A stretch of DNA of 36,731 nucleotides from Loigolactobacillus iwatensis (GCF_003950295.1 NZ_RHNP01000031.1:1-36731); one strand, 5' to 3'. Shown: positions 1-9,237, numbered from the stretch's first letter. Notes: generated by a model from the letters alone, not told the origin. Made by a program: numbers and translations.

Positions 1-331
1 TTTAACAGAATATAAAAGTGGTGAATCATAATTCCGTCGAATTATGATTCACCACTAATGTTAGTCAGTTTTTGTGCATTACTCTAGAACGTGCGCCAAA
101 AGTCCGGGTTCACGTACCTAATGGAAGTATTTGGAAAAGCGTCCAGGTTCCGAGCATGACTACCGTTGTCGATCGAGCTAAAATAAACCGAAGTCCGAAT
201 CGCAGTCTCGATTGTGTTTGGAAAATACACTTATTAATATTTTTCGACTAATTTAGTTGAAACATGGCAAGCACAGGAAGCTGCTTTTTCAAACACGACT
301 ACAGCTAATTCAACCTAATAAGGTAGGTCGG
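1..331. other. Intergenic region with hairpin and repeat copies
   Basis: No credible gene was seen. It holds a long hairpin near its left end, a partial copy of the TCTAGAACGTGCGCC repeat (about 72-158, inverted relative to the copy at 18857) and a partial copy of the GTGTTTGGAAAA repeat (about 214-292). The last is bounded by GTGTTTGGAAAA on the left and TTTTTCAAACAC on the right. Confidence 0.6.
17..56 (-). terminator. Long perfect hairpin, probable terminator
   Basis: A perfect 17-bp stem (AGTGGTGAATCATAATT and its complement) encloses a 6-base loop. Read on the minus strand, the stem is followed by TTTTATATT, a modest U tract. It could end transcription of the Rrf2 gene about 275 bases upstream, or of a gene outside the window. 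Confidence 0.6.
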
Positions 332-799
332 CTAATCGTCCGCCGTAATCTGGCGCCAATCAACGTAGGCTGCAGTCTCATCGCTCAACAGATCAGCAAT
401 ACTCACGCGTGCTAACGTATTCTTATAGGCATCTTCGGCCTTTTGAAACTGTTGACTAACTTGATCAAATTTTTCATTGAATGCTTCACTATCCAACCGC
501 AATACATGATCGCGAAGATTATTCCAGGACGCAAAGGAACCCTCACCTTCAACAGCCTGAAAAATATCCAGCAGTGTTATCTTGGTTGTTGAACGCGCCA
601 AAGTAAGCCCGCCAGTTTTACTAGCCTCGGTAGTTACAATACCAGCCACGGCCAGTTGGTGCGTAATTTTATGAAGGTAGGAATCAGAAACTTGTAGAAT
701 CTGACTGAGTAATTTACTTTTTAAAGGTTGCTGATCCTTTTGCCGCGCCAAAATAACCACAACGTAAATCGCTTGTTCCACACCAATTTTAAATTTCAT
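332..799 (-). CDS. Rrf2 family transcriptional regulator (cysteine-free)
   Basis: A DNA-binding regulator of the Rrf2 winged-helix family, 155 residues. The N-terminus MKFKIGVEQAIYVVVILAR matches the family's opening helix. It is followed by the helix-turn-helix region (about 30-65, LLSQILQVSDSYLHKITHQL) and the wing GIVTTEASKTGGLTLAR. The C-terminal half is a helical dimerisation segment. I see no cysteine, so the Fe-S cluster of IscR/NsrR members cannot be formed; it resembles YwnA-type members, whose ligand is unknown. I chose the ATG at 799 because AAAGGGTGG lies just upstream; a longer reading frame to 901 has no such site. A promoter lies at 840-869. The target is unknown, and neighbours do not suggest one. 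Confidence 0.85.
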   Translation of the reverse strand: MKFKIGVEQAIYVVVILARQKDQQPLKSKLLSQILQVSDSYLHKITHQLAVAGIVTTEASKTGGLTLARSTTKITLLDIFQAVEGEGSFASWNNLRDHVLRLDSEAFNEKFDQVSQQFQKAEDAYKNTLARVSIADLLSDETAAYVDWRQITADD

Positions 800-839
800 A
801 AAGGCCACCCTTTCCCCACTTAGAACTACTCTTGCTTTA

Positions 840-869
840 ATTATAGCGAAGTTAGTTGCATAAAGGCAA
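840..869 (-). promoter_or_regulatory. Promoter of the Rrf2 gene
   Basis: On the minus strand TTGCCT is followed after 18 bases by TATAAT, about 40 bases upstream of the start codon at 799. This also argues against the longer reading frame, whose start would lie upstream of the promoter. Confidence 0.55.
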
Positions 870-975
870 AATCTCCCGAAAAGATGTGGGCCAAAGATCA
901 TTTTAAATGTATAGTTTCGATACTATTTGCCTAATAAGGCCAAGCTATTAGCACTAATTATTTAGCATATGTGGC

Positions 976-990
976 GTATATGTATTATAC
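976..990 (+). promoter_or_regulatory. Inverted repeat and -10 upstream of the toxin-antitoxin pair
   Basis: GTATA, five bases, TATAC forms an inverted repeat that overlaps a TATACT -10 candidate (986-991), about 40 bases before the antitoxin start. Autoregulation by the antitoxin at such a site is typical of type II modules. That this is the operator is inference; no convincing -35 box was seen. Confidence 0.35.
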
Positions 991-1027
991 TATGACCAGC
1001 AATTAAATAATCCAAGGAGTGAACAGC

Positions 1028-1243
1028 ATGACGGTAAAAACACGAAAAGTAGCCAACACCACAGTCCTAACTGTCCCAAGCAATTTCAAAGTCCCGGAAA
1101 ATATCGACTTTGAACCAAGCATCAACGATCACGGTGATATTATCTACAAACGTGTGGCGCAAATCACCAGTAAACGAAAAGAAGACATCCATACATTCAT
1201 GGATCAATTCAAGCCTGTCGCCGAATATTTAAAGGACAAATAA
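1028..1243 (+). CDS. AbrB/PemI-like antitoxin
   Basis: A 71-residue protein beginning MTVKTRKVANTTVLTVPSNF, the pattern of the AbrB/MazE swapped-hairpin DNA-binding fold (KTRKVANTTVLTVP corresponds to the usual RxxGNSxxxxIP loop). Its C-terminus (about 45-71) is charged and probably binds and neutralises the toxin. AAGGAG at 1014-1019 places the start at the ATG at 1028 rather than the GTG at 1019, which overlaps the ribosome binding site. Three bases separate it from the Fic gene, so the two are cotranscribed. Doc toxins are classically paired with Phd antitoxins; here the partner has an AbrB-type fold. The antitoxin role rests on fold and position. Confidence 0.75.
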   Translation: MTVKTRKVANTTVLTVPSNFKVPENIDFEPSINDHGDIIYKRVAQITSKRKEDIHTFMDQFKPVAEYLKDK

Positions 1244-1246
1244 TTA

Positions 1247-1663
1247 ATGACGGCTAATATAAACTATTTATCTAAAACTGATCTGCTGGAAATCAATAAA
1301 TACGCCGTTCAAATGACTGGCGGAACCAACTTTGGCATTCAGTCCAATGCAGCTCTTGCCACGGTCATCAATCAGCCTGGCCAAGTTGTTTTTGGTCATG
1401 AATTATATCCAACTATTTGGCTTAAGGCAGCGTTTATTCTTCAAAAAATTACCAAGAAACATGTATTTGTTGATGGTAATAAACGAACTGCCTTGTTTGC
1501 GGCACTTAAATTTTTAAATGATAATAACTACATCATTAAAGACCGGAATGTTATCAATCATTCAGGTGATTTTGTTCTGGCAATAACTAATTCACCCGAT
1601 GATGAGACGACCATGAAAAAAATAGCCCAATGGTTAGAAATCAATCATAAACGGCGACAATAA
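1247..1663 (+). CDS. doc: Doc-type Fic toxin
   Basis: A death-on-curing family protein, 138 residues, the usual length. The Fic motif HVFVDGNKRT (His72 to Thr81) has the Lys79 that marks Doc members. Doc proteins phosphorylate EF-Tu and stop translation, unlike AMP-transferring Fic enzymes with HPFxxGNGR. The N-terminal YLSKTDLLEINKYAVQ and GIQSNAALATVI segments match the Doc helices that precede the active site. It follows the antitoxin by three bases, forming a compact type II module. No phage or plasmid gene is adjacent. All visible catalytic residues are present, so it looks intact. Confidence 0.85.
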   Translation: MTANINYLSKTDLLEINKYAVQMTGGTNFGIQSNAALATVINQPGQVVFGHELYPTIWLKAAFILQKITKKHVFVDGNKRTALFAALKFLNDNNYIIKDRNVINHSGDFVLAITNSPDDETTMKKIAQWLEINHKRRQ

Positions 1664-1679
1664 ATGAGGTTTATTAAAC

Positions 1680-1765
1680 GCCAGGAATCTGTCTTTTCAA
1701 GCACATTTACACTAAATTGGACAGGTAAATACGAGTAAAGGTATTTCCTAGACACTCCCAAGGTA
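1680..1765 (-). repeat. Copy of the GTGTTTGGAAAA repeat (minus)
   Basis: Read on the minus strand this matches 16252-16322 over about 70 bases. Shared words are AATACCTT, ATTTACCTG, AATTTAGTGTAAA and GAAAAG, followed by CAGATTC. It fills most of the gap between the toxin gene and the next operon. Confidence 0.6.
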
Positions 1766-1851
1766 GAAAATAATTGCTTTTTTACTAAAAGTATAATATC
1801 CTTATTTCATCGGCTTACAAAAAGTAAGTAAATGAATGGAGGCAGATAGCC

Positions 1852-2907
1852 ATGGTAGACGTAAACAAATTAGAATTCGGCATCGAAACTTTTGGTGACA
1901 TTGTTGCTAATGAGGATGGTAGCTTAAAATCAGCGGCAGAATCAATTCGGCAAATTATTCATGAAGGTGAAATTGCGGATCAGCACGGCATTAGTGTCAT
2001 CGGCGTCGGTGAACACCACCGCCCTGACTACAGTGTATCCAGTCCGGAAACTGTTTTGGCAGCCATTGCAGCCGTAACTAAGAATATCAAATTGGCCACG
2101 GCCGTAACTGTTTTAAGCTCCGATGACCCTGTTCGCGTTTATGAACGTTTTGCAACGCTTGATGGCTTGTCCAACGGCCGCGCGCAGGTCATGCTCGGTC
2201 GGGGATCGTTCACCGAATCATTCCCGCTTTTTGGTTATGACTTAACTGACTATGATGATCTGTTCAACGAAAAACTAGAATTATACGATCAATTACGCAA
2301 AGAAAAGCCCGTTACTTGGTCGGGTAAATTCCGTCCCGCCCTGAAAAATCAGGAAGTTTATCCCAAAACCGAACACGGCGAATTGGAAACCTATATCGGT
2401 ATTGGTGGCTCACCGGAATCAATTGTCCGCGCGGCTCGCTTCGGTTATAAAGTTATCATTGCTATTATCGGTGGCCAGGCCGATCGGTTTAAACCTTACA
2501 TTGATTTATACCACGAGGCGGCCAAAAAGCTCAATATGCCTGAATACCCCGTTGCCGTCCATTCCCACGGCTTTATCGCCGACGATGGGGACGAAGCCGT
2601 CGAAGTTGCTTTCAAGAACATCAAGGCTAATTTTGATCGGATTGGCCTAACTCGTGGCTGGGCCCCAATGAGTCGCGAACAATTTGATAATGAAACCAAA
2701 GTTGGTTCATTTTACGTTGGCGATCCGGAAACTGTTGCCCAACGAATTGCGCGAACCATTGATTTGCTTGATCTTGGTCGCTTTGATCTCGTTTATGGCG
2801 CCGGCAACCAAACCGTGGCGCAACGGGAAAGAATGATTGAACTCTTTGCTACCAAAGTCATCCCCCGCGTTAAAGAAATCCTGAAGGAAAAGGAGGCGGC
2901 AAAATAA
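1852..2907 (+). CDS. Luciferase-like (LLM) flavin-dependent oxidoreductase
   Basis: A 351-residue protein of the bacterial luciferase-like monooxygenase superfamily (TIM barrel, FMN-dependent). Features seen are FGIETFGDI at the first strand, VGEHHRPDYSVSSPETVLAAIAAVT (about 50-75), TAVTVLSSDDPVRVYERFATLD and GRAQVMLGRGSF (about 120-132). GSPESIVRAARFGY follows. The EHH segment and the TVL-S-DDPVRV stretch are typical of the CE1758-like subgroup found in lactobacilli. Substrate is unknown. GGAGG at 1838-1842 sets the start. The stop overlaps the ATG of the next gene (TAATG), so the two are translationally coupled and probably act together. Confidence 0.85.
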   Translation: MVDVNKLEFGIETFGDIVANEDGSLKSAAESIRQIIHEGEIADQHGISVIGVGEHHRPDYSVSSPETVLAAIAAVTKNIKLATAVTVLSSDDPVRVYERFATLDGLSNGRAQVMLGRGSFTESFPLFGYDLTDYDDLFNEKLELYDQLRKEKPVTWSGKFRPALKNQEVYPKTEHGELETYIGIGGSPESIVRAARFGYKVIIAIIGGQADRFKPYIDLYHEAAKKLNMPEYPVAVHSHGFIADDGDEAVEVAFKNIKANFDRIGLTRGWAPMSREQFDNETKVGSFYVGDPETVAQRIARTIDLLDLGRFDLVYGAGNQTVAQRERMIELFATKVIPRVKEILKEKEAAK

Positions 2908-3590
2908 TGACAATTAAACGCGTAGGCATTCTAGGTGCTGGTAAAGTTGGAATTGTTCTGGCCGGTCTGGCTTTAAAGGCCGGCTATGAAGTTCGAATTT
3001 CCGGTTCCGGCTCCGTTGAAAAAATTGATCTGATCATCAAAACACTTGTTCCTGGTGCTATTGCTTCGGAAAATAACGACGTCGTTGGCAACAGCGACAT
3101 TATTATTTTAGCTATTCCACTGAGTCGCTATAAAAATATCGATCCCGCACTCCTTAAGGGTAAACTAGTCATCGACGCGACCAATTATTGGTGGGAAACA
3201 GACGGTATTCGTGAAGAAGTTTTGGAACCTAATTCTACTTCAAGTGAACAAGTGCAGGCCTATTTTAAAGACAGCACACTTGTAAAAGCCTTCAACCACA
3301 TGGGCTACCATAATTTACAGGAAGATGCTCGAACTAAAGGTAACCCAAAGCGCAAGACCTTATTTGTTACTGGTGACGATCGTACTGCCGTTAATGAAGT
3401 GGCTCATTTTGTTGACACGATGGGCTTCGACCAAGTTGTGCACTATGATATCAAGGATGGCATTATGACTGAACCGGGCAGTCCCTTATTTGGGGCCAGC
3501 TTAAGCTATAAGGATCTGAAAGATGTGCTTGACCATTTTGATCAAACTGAATTCGGAAAAAAAGTTATGGCGGCAAAATTGAACCGCTAG
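2907..3590 (+). CDS. F420-reductase-like NAD(P)-binding oxidoreductase
   Basis: A 227-residue protein with an N-terminal Rossmann motif GILGAGKVG (8-16) and the strand DIIILAIPLSRY, as in the NADPH-dependent F420 reductase family. KAFNHMGYHNLQ and GNPKRKTLFVTGDD fit that family's second half. Lactobacilli are not known to make F420, so the electron partner is more likely a flavin, possibly that of the preceding oxidoreductase; this is inference. The start overlaps the upstream stop (TAATG), with AGGAGG at 2891-2896. A strong terminator follows at 3635-3692. Confidence 0.8.
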   Translation: MTIKRVGILGAGKVGIVLAGLALKAGYEVRISGSGSVEKIDLIIKTLVPGAIASENNDVVGNSDIIILAIPLSRYKNIDPALLKGKLVIDATNYWWETDGIREEVLEPNSTSSEQVQAYFKDSTLVKAFNHMGYHNLQEDARTKGNPKRKTLFVTGDDRTAVNEVAHFVDTMGFDQVVHYDIKDGIMTEPGSPLFGASLSYKDLKDVLDHFDQTEFGKKVMAAKLNR

Positions 3591-3634
3591 AAACATCTCT
3601 TGAATTCAAAAAATGAAAATTTCCCAAAAGTTAA

Positions 3635-3692
3635 ATAAATAAGGCCGGCCCTAAATAATTTTCACTTTAGGGTCAGCCTTATTTATTTTTTA
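3635..3692. terminator. Terminator after the oxidoreductase pair
   Basis: The stem AAATAAATAAGGC..CCCTAAA pairs with TTTAGGG..GCCTTATTTATTT across a short loop, followed by a T tract ending near 3692. The A-rich left arm would give a U tract on the minus strand as well, so it may serve both flanking convergent genes. Confidence 0.85.
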
Positions 3693-3838
3693 AAACGATT
3701 TTAAATAAAACAAGCTAAGCCATTTAGGATTAATCCTACAGAATGCCAATTAACTCAGAATGTGTTTGAGGCTTATTTTTCTAACTAATAAGTAATCGCT
3801 CCGGCACCAGTTAAGTATCCCTTAATATTGACCAAAAA

Positions 3839-5026
3839 CTACCTTTCATCCTCATCCGTCACTAGTTGCGTCAAACTAATTTTGAAAGTGTTAATTGCAA
3901 AACTTTCTTGGGTTAGTAATTGCAGCCGTCTAAACAGCATAACAATCCAAGTAAATGCCAGGATGAAGGCACTGATTTCAAACACGGTTAGCGACAGGTA
4001 GCCTACCACTTGAAAAGCGATAGCCATAACGATCAACGCCGCCGCAATGCCATACGAGATTGACAAAAATTCTCTGGTCACTTGCGGCAGTAACCAACGA
4101 ATCCCGATAATTAAAATAATGATCAAATAAACTAAGTAGGTGGCAACTCGGTCATGGAGGATATGAAGGTTGCTATTATTTGGAAAAAGCTCCACAGCGC
4201 CTAAATCAACTGCCAGCAACATCAACAGAATGCGCAACGTCAGTAAGCGCCAATTATTAGGGTATAACTCGTGTAATGAAACAAATAGGTAATCAATTAA
4301 CGCGATGAGAATAAACGCAGCAATAATCAAGGTGAAGTTAAATTGCCAACTCGAAGTTGCCGAATTGGTGCCCAAAAAGCTCAAATTATACTGCCACCAA
4401 TAACGTTGGCCATTCGCAGCCATAGCAATCACAACCCCAGAAACGATAACCATCGCGAACAATGTGATCAGGCGGACAGAATCAAATGAACGTGCTACTA
4501 GCAACATACAGCAATTACTAATAAAATTGAATAACAAAAAAATAATTGTGGCGGTCCAACAATCAAGACTGGCGCCGGTAAAAAGTGACCCCAATAGCCA
4601 AAAGATCCCCGTCAGCACCAGTAACAAAATAACCGCAAAAGAAATTATTATCGTTGGAAAATTACGCCAATATAACTTGCTGGCCGCTGTATTTTCGATT
4701 CGTCGTTGTTTAATAAACGTCACACCAAATACCAAAGAGCCAGTCAGCACCCCCATGACGATCACAAAAGAGGCAATCGAATAACTACCCGTCAATTTGA
4801 CTTCATTTATGCCATTTATTAGCCAATAGATCAACAAACCAATACTGCTTAATAAGGTCACAATCGCCGAGCCTAAATACTGCCGCCAATCTGATTTGGC
4901 GGTTGTTTTCGTCAGTATTAACCGATTGTCCTGAATCGTCATCGTCAATTCGTGTTCAGTATTCAAATCCAAACGGCTAACAATATCATCTGGCACCCGA
5001 ATAAAGTACCCCTTTTCCTTCACCAT
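3839..5026 (-). CDS. Membrane protein with N-terminal AbrB-like domain (DUF998-like)
   Basis: The first 45 or so residues (KEKGYFIRVPDDIVSRLDLN..HELTMTIQDNRLILTK) have the AbrB/MazE swapped-hairpin pattern. The rest, about 350 residues, is hydrophobic with roughly ten membrane segments and resembles the DUF998 group. The role is unknown. In antitoxins the same N-terminal fold binds DNA; here it would face the cytoplasm and might bind DNA or a protein. I prefer the ATG at 5026: GGAG precedes it by eight bases, whereas the ATG at 5038 has no ribosome binding site. The gene is monocistronic and converges on the oxidoreductase operon. Confidence 0.7.
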   Translation of the reverse strand: MVKEKGYFIRVPDDIVSRLDLNTEHELTMTIQDNRLILTKTTAKSDWRQYLGSAIVTLLSSIGLLIYWLINGINEVKLTGSYSIASFVIVMGVLTGSLVFGVTFIKQRRIENTAASKLYWRNFPTIIISFAVILLLVLTGIFWLLGSLFTGASLDCWTATIIFLLFNFISNCCMLLVARSFDSVRLITLFAMVIVSGVVIAMAANGQRYWWQYNLSFLGTNSATSSWQFNFTLIIAAFILIALIDYLFVSLHELYPNNWRLLTLRILLMLLAVDLGAVELFPNNSNLHILHDRVATYLVYLIIILIIGIRWLLPQVTREFLSISYGIAAALIVMAIAFQVVGYLSLTVFEISAFILAFTWIVMLFRRLQLLTQESFAINTFKISLTQLVTDEDER

Positions 5027-5077
5027 ACCCAACTCCATATTAAAATTTTTAGATTCTGAACTCTAATCTGCTATCTA

Positions 5078-5311
5078 AAAAACAGGCATTCCCACAGAAG
5101 GAGAATACCTGTTATCATACAATTATTAGTTTAATTTCTTCTTACTAACAACGTTCAACTTATCATCAAAGTCATAAACAACTGGTTCGCCAGTTGCCAT
5201 TTCAACGCCCATGATGTCAGCATCAGAGATATTTTCGATGTACTTAGTCAAGGCACACAATGAGTTACCATGTGCGTGATGCACTTTTACAAGACTTTGT
5301 ACAGGCAACAA
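5078..5311 (-). pseudogene. gpmA 3'-end fragment, copy 1
   Basis: Positions 5129-5276 match the last 150 or so bases of the intact gpmA (9238-9383) with about eight differences by eye. They encode [20 protein letters not shown] through the natural C-terminus VSKKKLN. A copy of the gpmA terminator hairpin follows (5081-5113). Identity stops abruptly at the HGNSL codons; upstream is unrelated sequence that happens to keep a frame open to 5311. Without the N-terminal catalytic RHG motif it cannot be a mutase. It shares several changes (TATCATC in place of TAGCGTC) with copy 2, so these two are closer to each other there than to the local gene. Confidence 0.85.
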
Positions 5312-5619
5312 AGTATGTATTAAAAATTAAGTTTAACTAGACTTTAACATACCAACATGTGGTTGATCAATATTTGTTAAAAACTAATTTCCCTCGATTA
5401 ATTGAATTGGGCAATTGGGCTATCGTGTGGTATTAAATGGATATTAAAAAAGCTGATATAATGGCTATTAAAAATAATTTATGCTTAATTTACAGCGCGA
5501 AGGCAAACATCTAACAGAACTTTGGACTCTTCTCTCTGGCAACCACAGATTGTAAGCCTAATCCGAACACTTACTTGAAATAATAATTATTTTGGAATCG
5601 AAAATAAGGTGCCTAAATT
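5312..5619. other. AT-rich gap with no gene
   Basis: This stretch is AT-rich, with many short stops in every frame. It lies between gpmA fragment 1 and the immunity gene. I see no repeat, RNA or promoter that I could support beyond an isolated TATAAT-like word near 5456. Confidence 0.5.
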
Positions 5620-5985
5620 TTAATTTTGGTTAGGTATTTGTTCAAAAACACTATAGAATTGAGATTTATCAGAAAAATCGGCCATATATAAGCCGTTTAA
5701 ACCAGCTTTCTGCCCAATAAATCCTAACTTAATAATTAATTTTTCTTGATCAGTTGGAAAATTAATCTGACCTGTACTAGCTACAATTCGAATATAATTA
5801 ACTAATCGATTCACTAATGCTTCTGGGTTCTTAACCTCATCTATTTTTTTATAAACCTGGCTAAGTACATCCATAATATCTCGAAGTTCTGACGATTGAT
5901 CACCGTGCTTTGATAGAAGGTTATACAATTGTTTGACGTATTGTTTGGTGCTGCTTCTAACATCATTTTCCTGGTTACTGTTCAT
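5620..5985 (-). CDS. EntA-type bacteriocin immunity protein
   Basis: A 121-residue helical, cytosolic protein. It follows the enterocin A immunity pattern almost word for word: KQLYNLLSKHGD, then INRL-like LVNRLVNYIR, then FPTDQEKLIIKL..IGQKAGLNGLY, then ADFSDKSQF near the C-terminus. Such proteins protect cells from class IIa bacteriocins by binding the bacteriocin-bound mannose PTS receptor. GGGGGAG lies just before the start. No structural bacteriocin gene with a double-glycine leader was recognised nearby, so this is an orphan immunity gene. It lies in the accessory interval between two gpmA fragments, which suggests acquisition. Confidence 0.85.
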   Translation of the reverse strand: MNSNQENDVRSSTKQYVKQLYNLLSKHGDQSSELRDIMDVLSQVYKKIDEVKNPEALVNRLVNYIRIVASTGQINFPTDQEKLIIKLGFIGQKAGLNGLYMADFSDKSQFYSVFEQIPNQN

Positions 5986-6401
5986 TCATTTCTCCCCCAA
6001 ATATTTATTTATTAAAAATAAGTCATTTACTATAACACCTAACTTATAGTGTGACAGCTTAATAATAAATTGTCAAACCAGACTTATTATCTTAATAACA
6101 GCACTCGCTTATTACTGTTATGTGTCCCAAGGTGTGATGATTTTCTCTAATCGCAAGGATTACCCATTATTCCCAAAATGAACGTAGTTATTTTAATCAA
6201 ACAAAATATCCAATGTCCCGACTAGTTTCTAAATCGAACATTCTCGAAAAATCTTAAAGCTATTTACGTACGGTAATATTGTGTCAGTTTTTACAATCTA
6301 CGATGAACAGGAAGTCCTTAATTTTGTTGCTTAGATTAGAAAATTAATCCGAACACCTAGAAAATAAAAAAGCCTAGCAATTTTGTCAGACTTTTTAATA
6401 A
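5986..6401. other. AT-rich gap, weak terminator at right end
   Basis: No gene was recognised. On the minus strand CTGTCA, 17 bases, TATAGT lies about 50 bases upstream of the immunity gene and may be its promoter, though its -35 box is poor. Near 6370-6395 an imperfect AAAAAG..CTTTTT hairpin could end transcription of the degenerate gene to its right. Confidence 0.4.
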
Positions 6402-6669
6402 TTAAACTAGTTTTTTAGATGGTGCATATCCAACTGTAACGTACTGCTTATTCGAATCATTCAGAGTAAATGATGCTGAAGTGAAATCAGATGCATATGA
6501 TAACTTTATAATTAGTTGCTAAATAGCCAATTCTTGCCAAGCCATAATAAGTTATACTTCCATAACTTGATCCCTGGCTATCATATCCCTTCTCATACTC
6601 ACTTTTACTGATTGGCCACGAAAATACGCTCGCCCACGCGAAATTAATGAAATAACACATACTTGGCAT
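6402..6669 (-). pseudogene. Degenerate small protein remnant
   Basis: One minus-strand frame reads SSYGSITYYGLARIGYLATN and then stops after TNYKVIICI. A neighbouring frame continues coherently as SDFTSASFTLNDSN, KQYVTVGYAPSKKLV and a stop at 6402. The join looks like a single-base frameshift near 6487. The aromatic, Ser/Thr/Gly-rich composition suggests a small secreted protein, but no signal peptide or ribosome binding site is seen at the 5' end, so it may also be truncated there. I do not recognise the family. It lies beside the orphan immunity gene. Confidence 0.4.
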
Positions 6670-6799
6670 TTATTATTAAGTAATTCTGATCGATTAAAAT
6701 TGAAGATTCTGAAGTCTTATGGTAACCTTTGTTTGTGAAGCCCTAACGAAAATTATAATAGCATCACTTTTAATAAAAAATAATTTCAGAAGAAGGATT

Positions 6800-6967
6800 A
6801 TGAAAAAAATAAATTTAATGTTAAGAATTGGTATTAGTGTACTCCTGATTGTGGCACTTGTTATATTTATTATAAAAGGTATCAGTATTCTAACTTATAG
6901 TCTTTTCATTGCGGCGATAGCACTGGGATTTATATATCAACTCATTAATAACAATTCAAAAAAGTAA
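6800..6967 (+). CDS. Small two-helix membrane protein
   Basis: A 55-residue protein beginning MKKINLMLRIG with two hydrophobic segments (about 8-27 and 31-49) and a basic, polar tail NNNSKK. AGAAGGA lies immediately before the ATG at 6800, a close but usable spacing. An in-frame start at 6719 is possible but lacks a ribosome binding site. The function is unknown. Small membrane proteins of this kind often accompany bacteriocin immunity loci, which is only a contextual hint. Confidence 0.5.
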   Translation: MKKINLMLRIGISVLLIVALVIFIIKGISILTYSLFIAAIALGFIYQLINNNSKK

Positions 6968-7079
6968 CTAGGTCATTTAAAAAATTTCAGGTAGACAATT
7001 ACAAACTTTATCTTAGAACTATCAGAGTTTGTCAGATACAATAGGGTATCTGCTTTAATTCAGTATCGGGTAAGTAACG

Positions 7080-7336
7080 CATCTAAAAACAGGCATTCCC
7101 CAATAAAGAGGAATGCCTGTTTTCATACAGTTATTAGTCTAATTTCTTCTTGCTAACCACGTTCAACTTATCATCTAAGTCATAAACAACTGGTTGGCCA
7201 ATTGCCACTTCAACGCCCATGATGTCGGCGTCAGAGATTTTTCGATCCACTTAGTCAAGGCTCGCAGTGAGTTACCATGTGCGGCGATAACGACGTTTTT
7301 ACCATCGAGTAATTTAGGAGCGATTTCGTCTTCCCG
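7080..7336 (-). pseudogene. gpmA 3'-end fragment, copy 2
   Basis: This stretch matches the last 200 or so bases of intact gpmA (9238-9440) plus its terminator; identity is lower than copy 1, perhaps 88 percent by eye. One base is missing near 7238 (GAGATTTTTCGATC against GAGATGTTTTCAATG), which breaks the frame, and the match ends sharply after TTTCGTCTTCCC at 7336. A perfect 14-bp terminator hairpin follows (7086-7123). The fragment also shares the word ATCTAAAA beyond the hairpin with copy 1. Confidence 0.85.
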
Positions 7337-7395
7337 GCTATATGTTTAAAATCATCCCATTTGCACACGTATTTAGAACACAAATTTTATATTCT

Positions 7396-7946
7396 TTAGC
7401 CACCAACCTTCACAGCAAGCTTTGCCAATAAATGGATTGGTGCTTTCCTGCCGTCCTTAATCCATTGAATCGTCATATTGTATAGTCCAGCAGAAAGAAA
7501 ACTATTCCAGTAACGAGCGTAGTCACCCTCAAACGAAATAGTGCGCACGTTATTTAAATAAAATTGGTCAACATAAAAAGTGAATCTGGCCATTAAGATA
7601 CTTTCGGCCCCACTTTTAACCAATGTCTCAAATAATCCACTATTTTCATCCACGTATTCAAAATATGCTTCACTAATGACATCCGGATCCTTTTTGGGAA
7701 GCCTATTCAATAATTCATAAAACGGCGGACGTAATGATCGAAATGATCAACTAAAACGGCTTCCTTTGAATCATAGTTTCGATAAAAGGCCATTCGTGAG
7801 ATACCGGCCCTTTTACATAATGTACTGATTGAAATCTCTTGAAATTGCTGAGTTTTCATCAACGTAAACAGAGCGATTCTTAGACTTTCTTGTGATAATT
7901 TTCTTTGTTCATCACGATATGAATTTGACGTAACAGTTTCCTCCAA
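7396..7946 (-). pseudogene. TetR/AcrR family regulator, frameshifted
   Basis: The N-terminal part (7707-7946) has a clear TetR helix-turn-helix: FTLMKTQQFQEISISTLCKR, AGISRMAFYRNYDSKEAV. It ends early at FMNY plus a stop. The neighbouring frame carries on from NRLPKKDPDVI to KVGG at 7396, matching a TetR C-terminal ligand domain. Restoring one base near 7708 (TATTGAATAGG to TATTTGAATAGG) rejoins them. The apparent start is a TTG at 7946, with GGAGG lying just after it, so the true start is uncertain. It is divergent from the dehydrogenase gene and probably once repressed it. A sequencing error cannot be excluded. Confidence 0.75.
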
Positions 7947-9074
<1,128 letters not shown>

Positions 9075-9190
9075 ACCAAGAATCTAGTACAAAATCCCCC
9101 ATTAACAGTAATATTCAATTTTCCGAAGCCTTGGTCCATAGTGTCCAAGTAGCGTCCAAAGAGTGCCCGATTGACTAAAAAAGTGTACAA

Positions 9191-9226
9191 AAATAAGCAT
9201 TCCCCAATAACGGAGAATGCCTATTT
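9191..9226 (-). terminator. gpmA terminator
   Basis: AAATAAGCATTC pairs with GAATGCCTATTT around a short loop, about 12 bases beyond the gpmA stop. The same hairpin, with small changes, follows both gpmA fragments (5081-5113 and 7086-7123). Confidence 0.75.
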
Positions 9227-9237
9227 AATAGCAATTA

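Noticed and set aside
5126-5311. gpmA fragment 1 as a small functional gene
   Set aside because: It lacks the N-terminal RHG catalytic motif, begins in unrelated sequence, and has no ribosome binding site.
6487-6669. Lactococcin 972-type bacteriocin
   Set aside because: The aromatic-rich composition is suggestive, but the expected signal peptide and family spacing are not present, so no bacteriocin is claimed.
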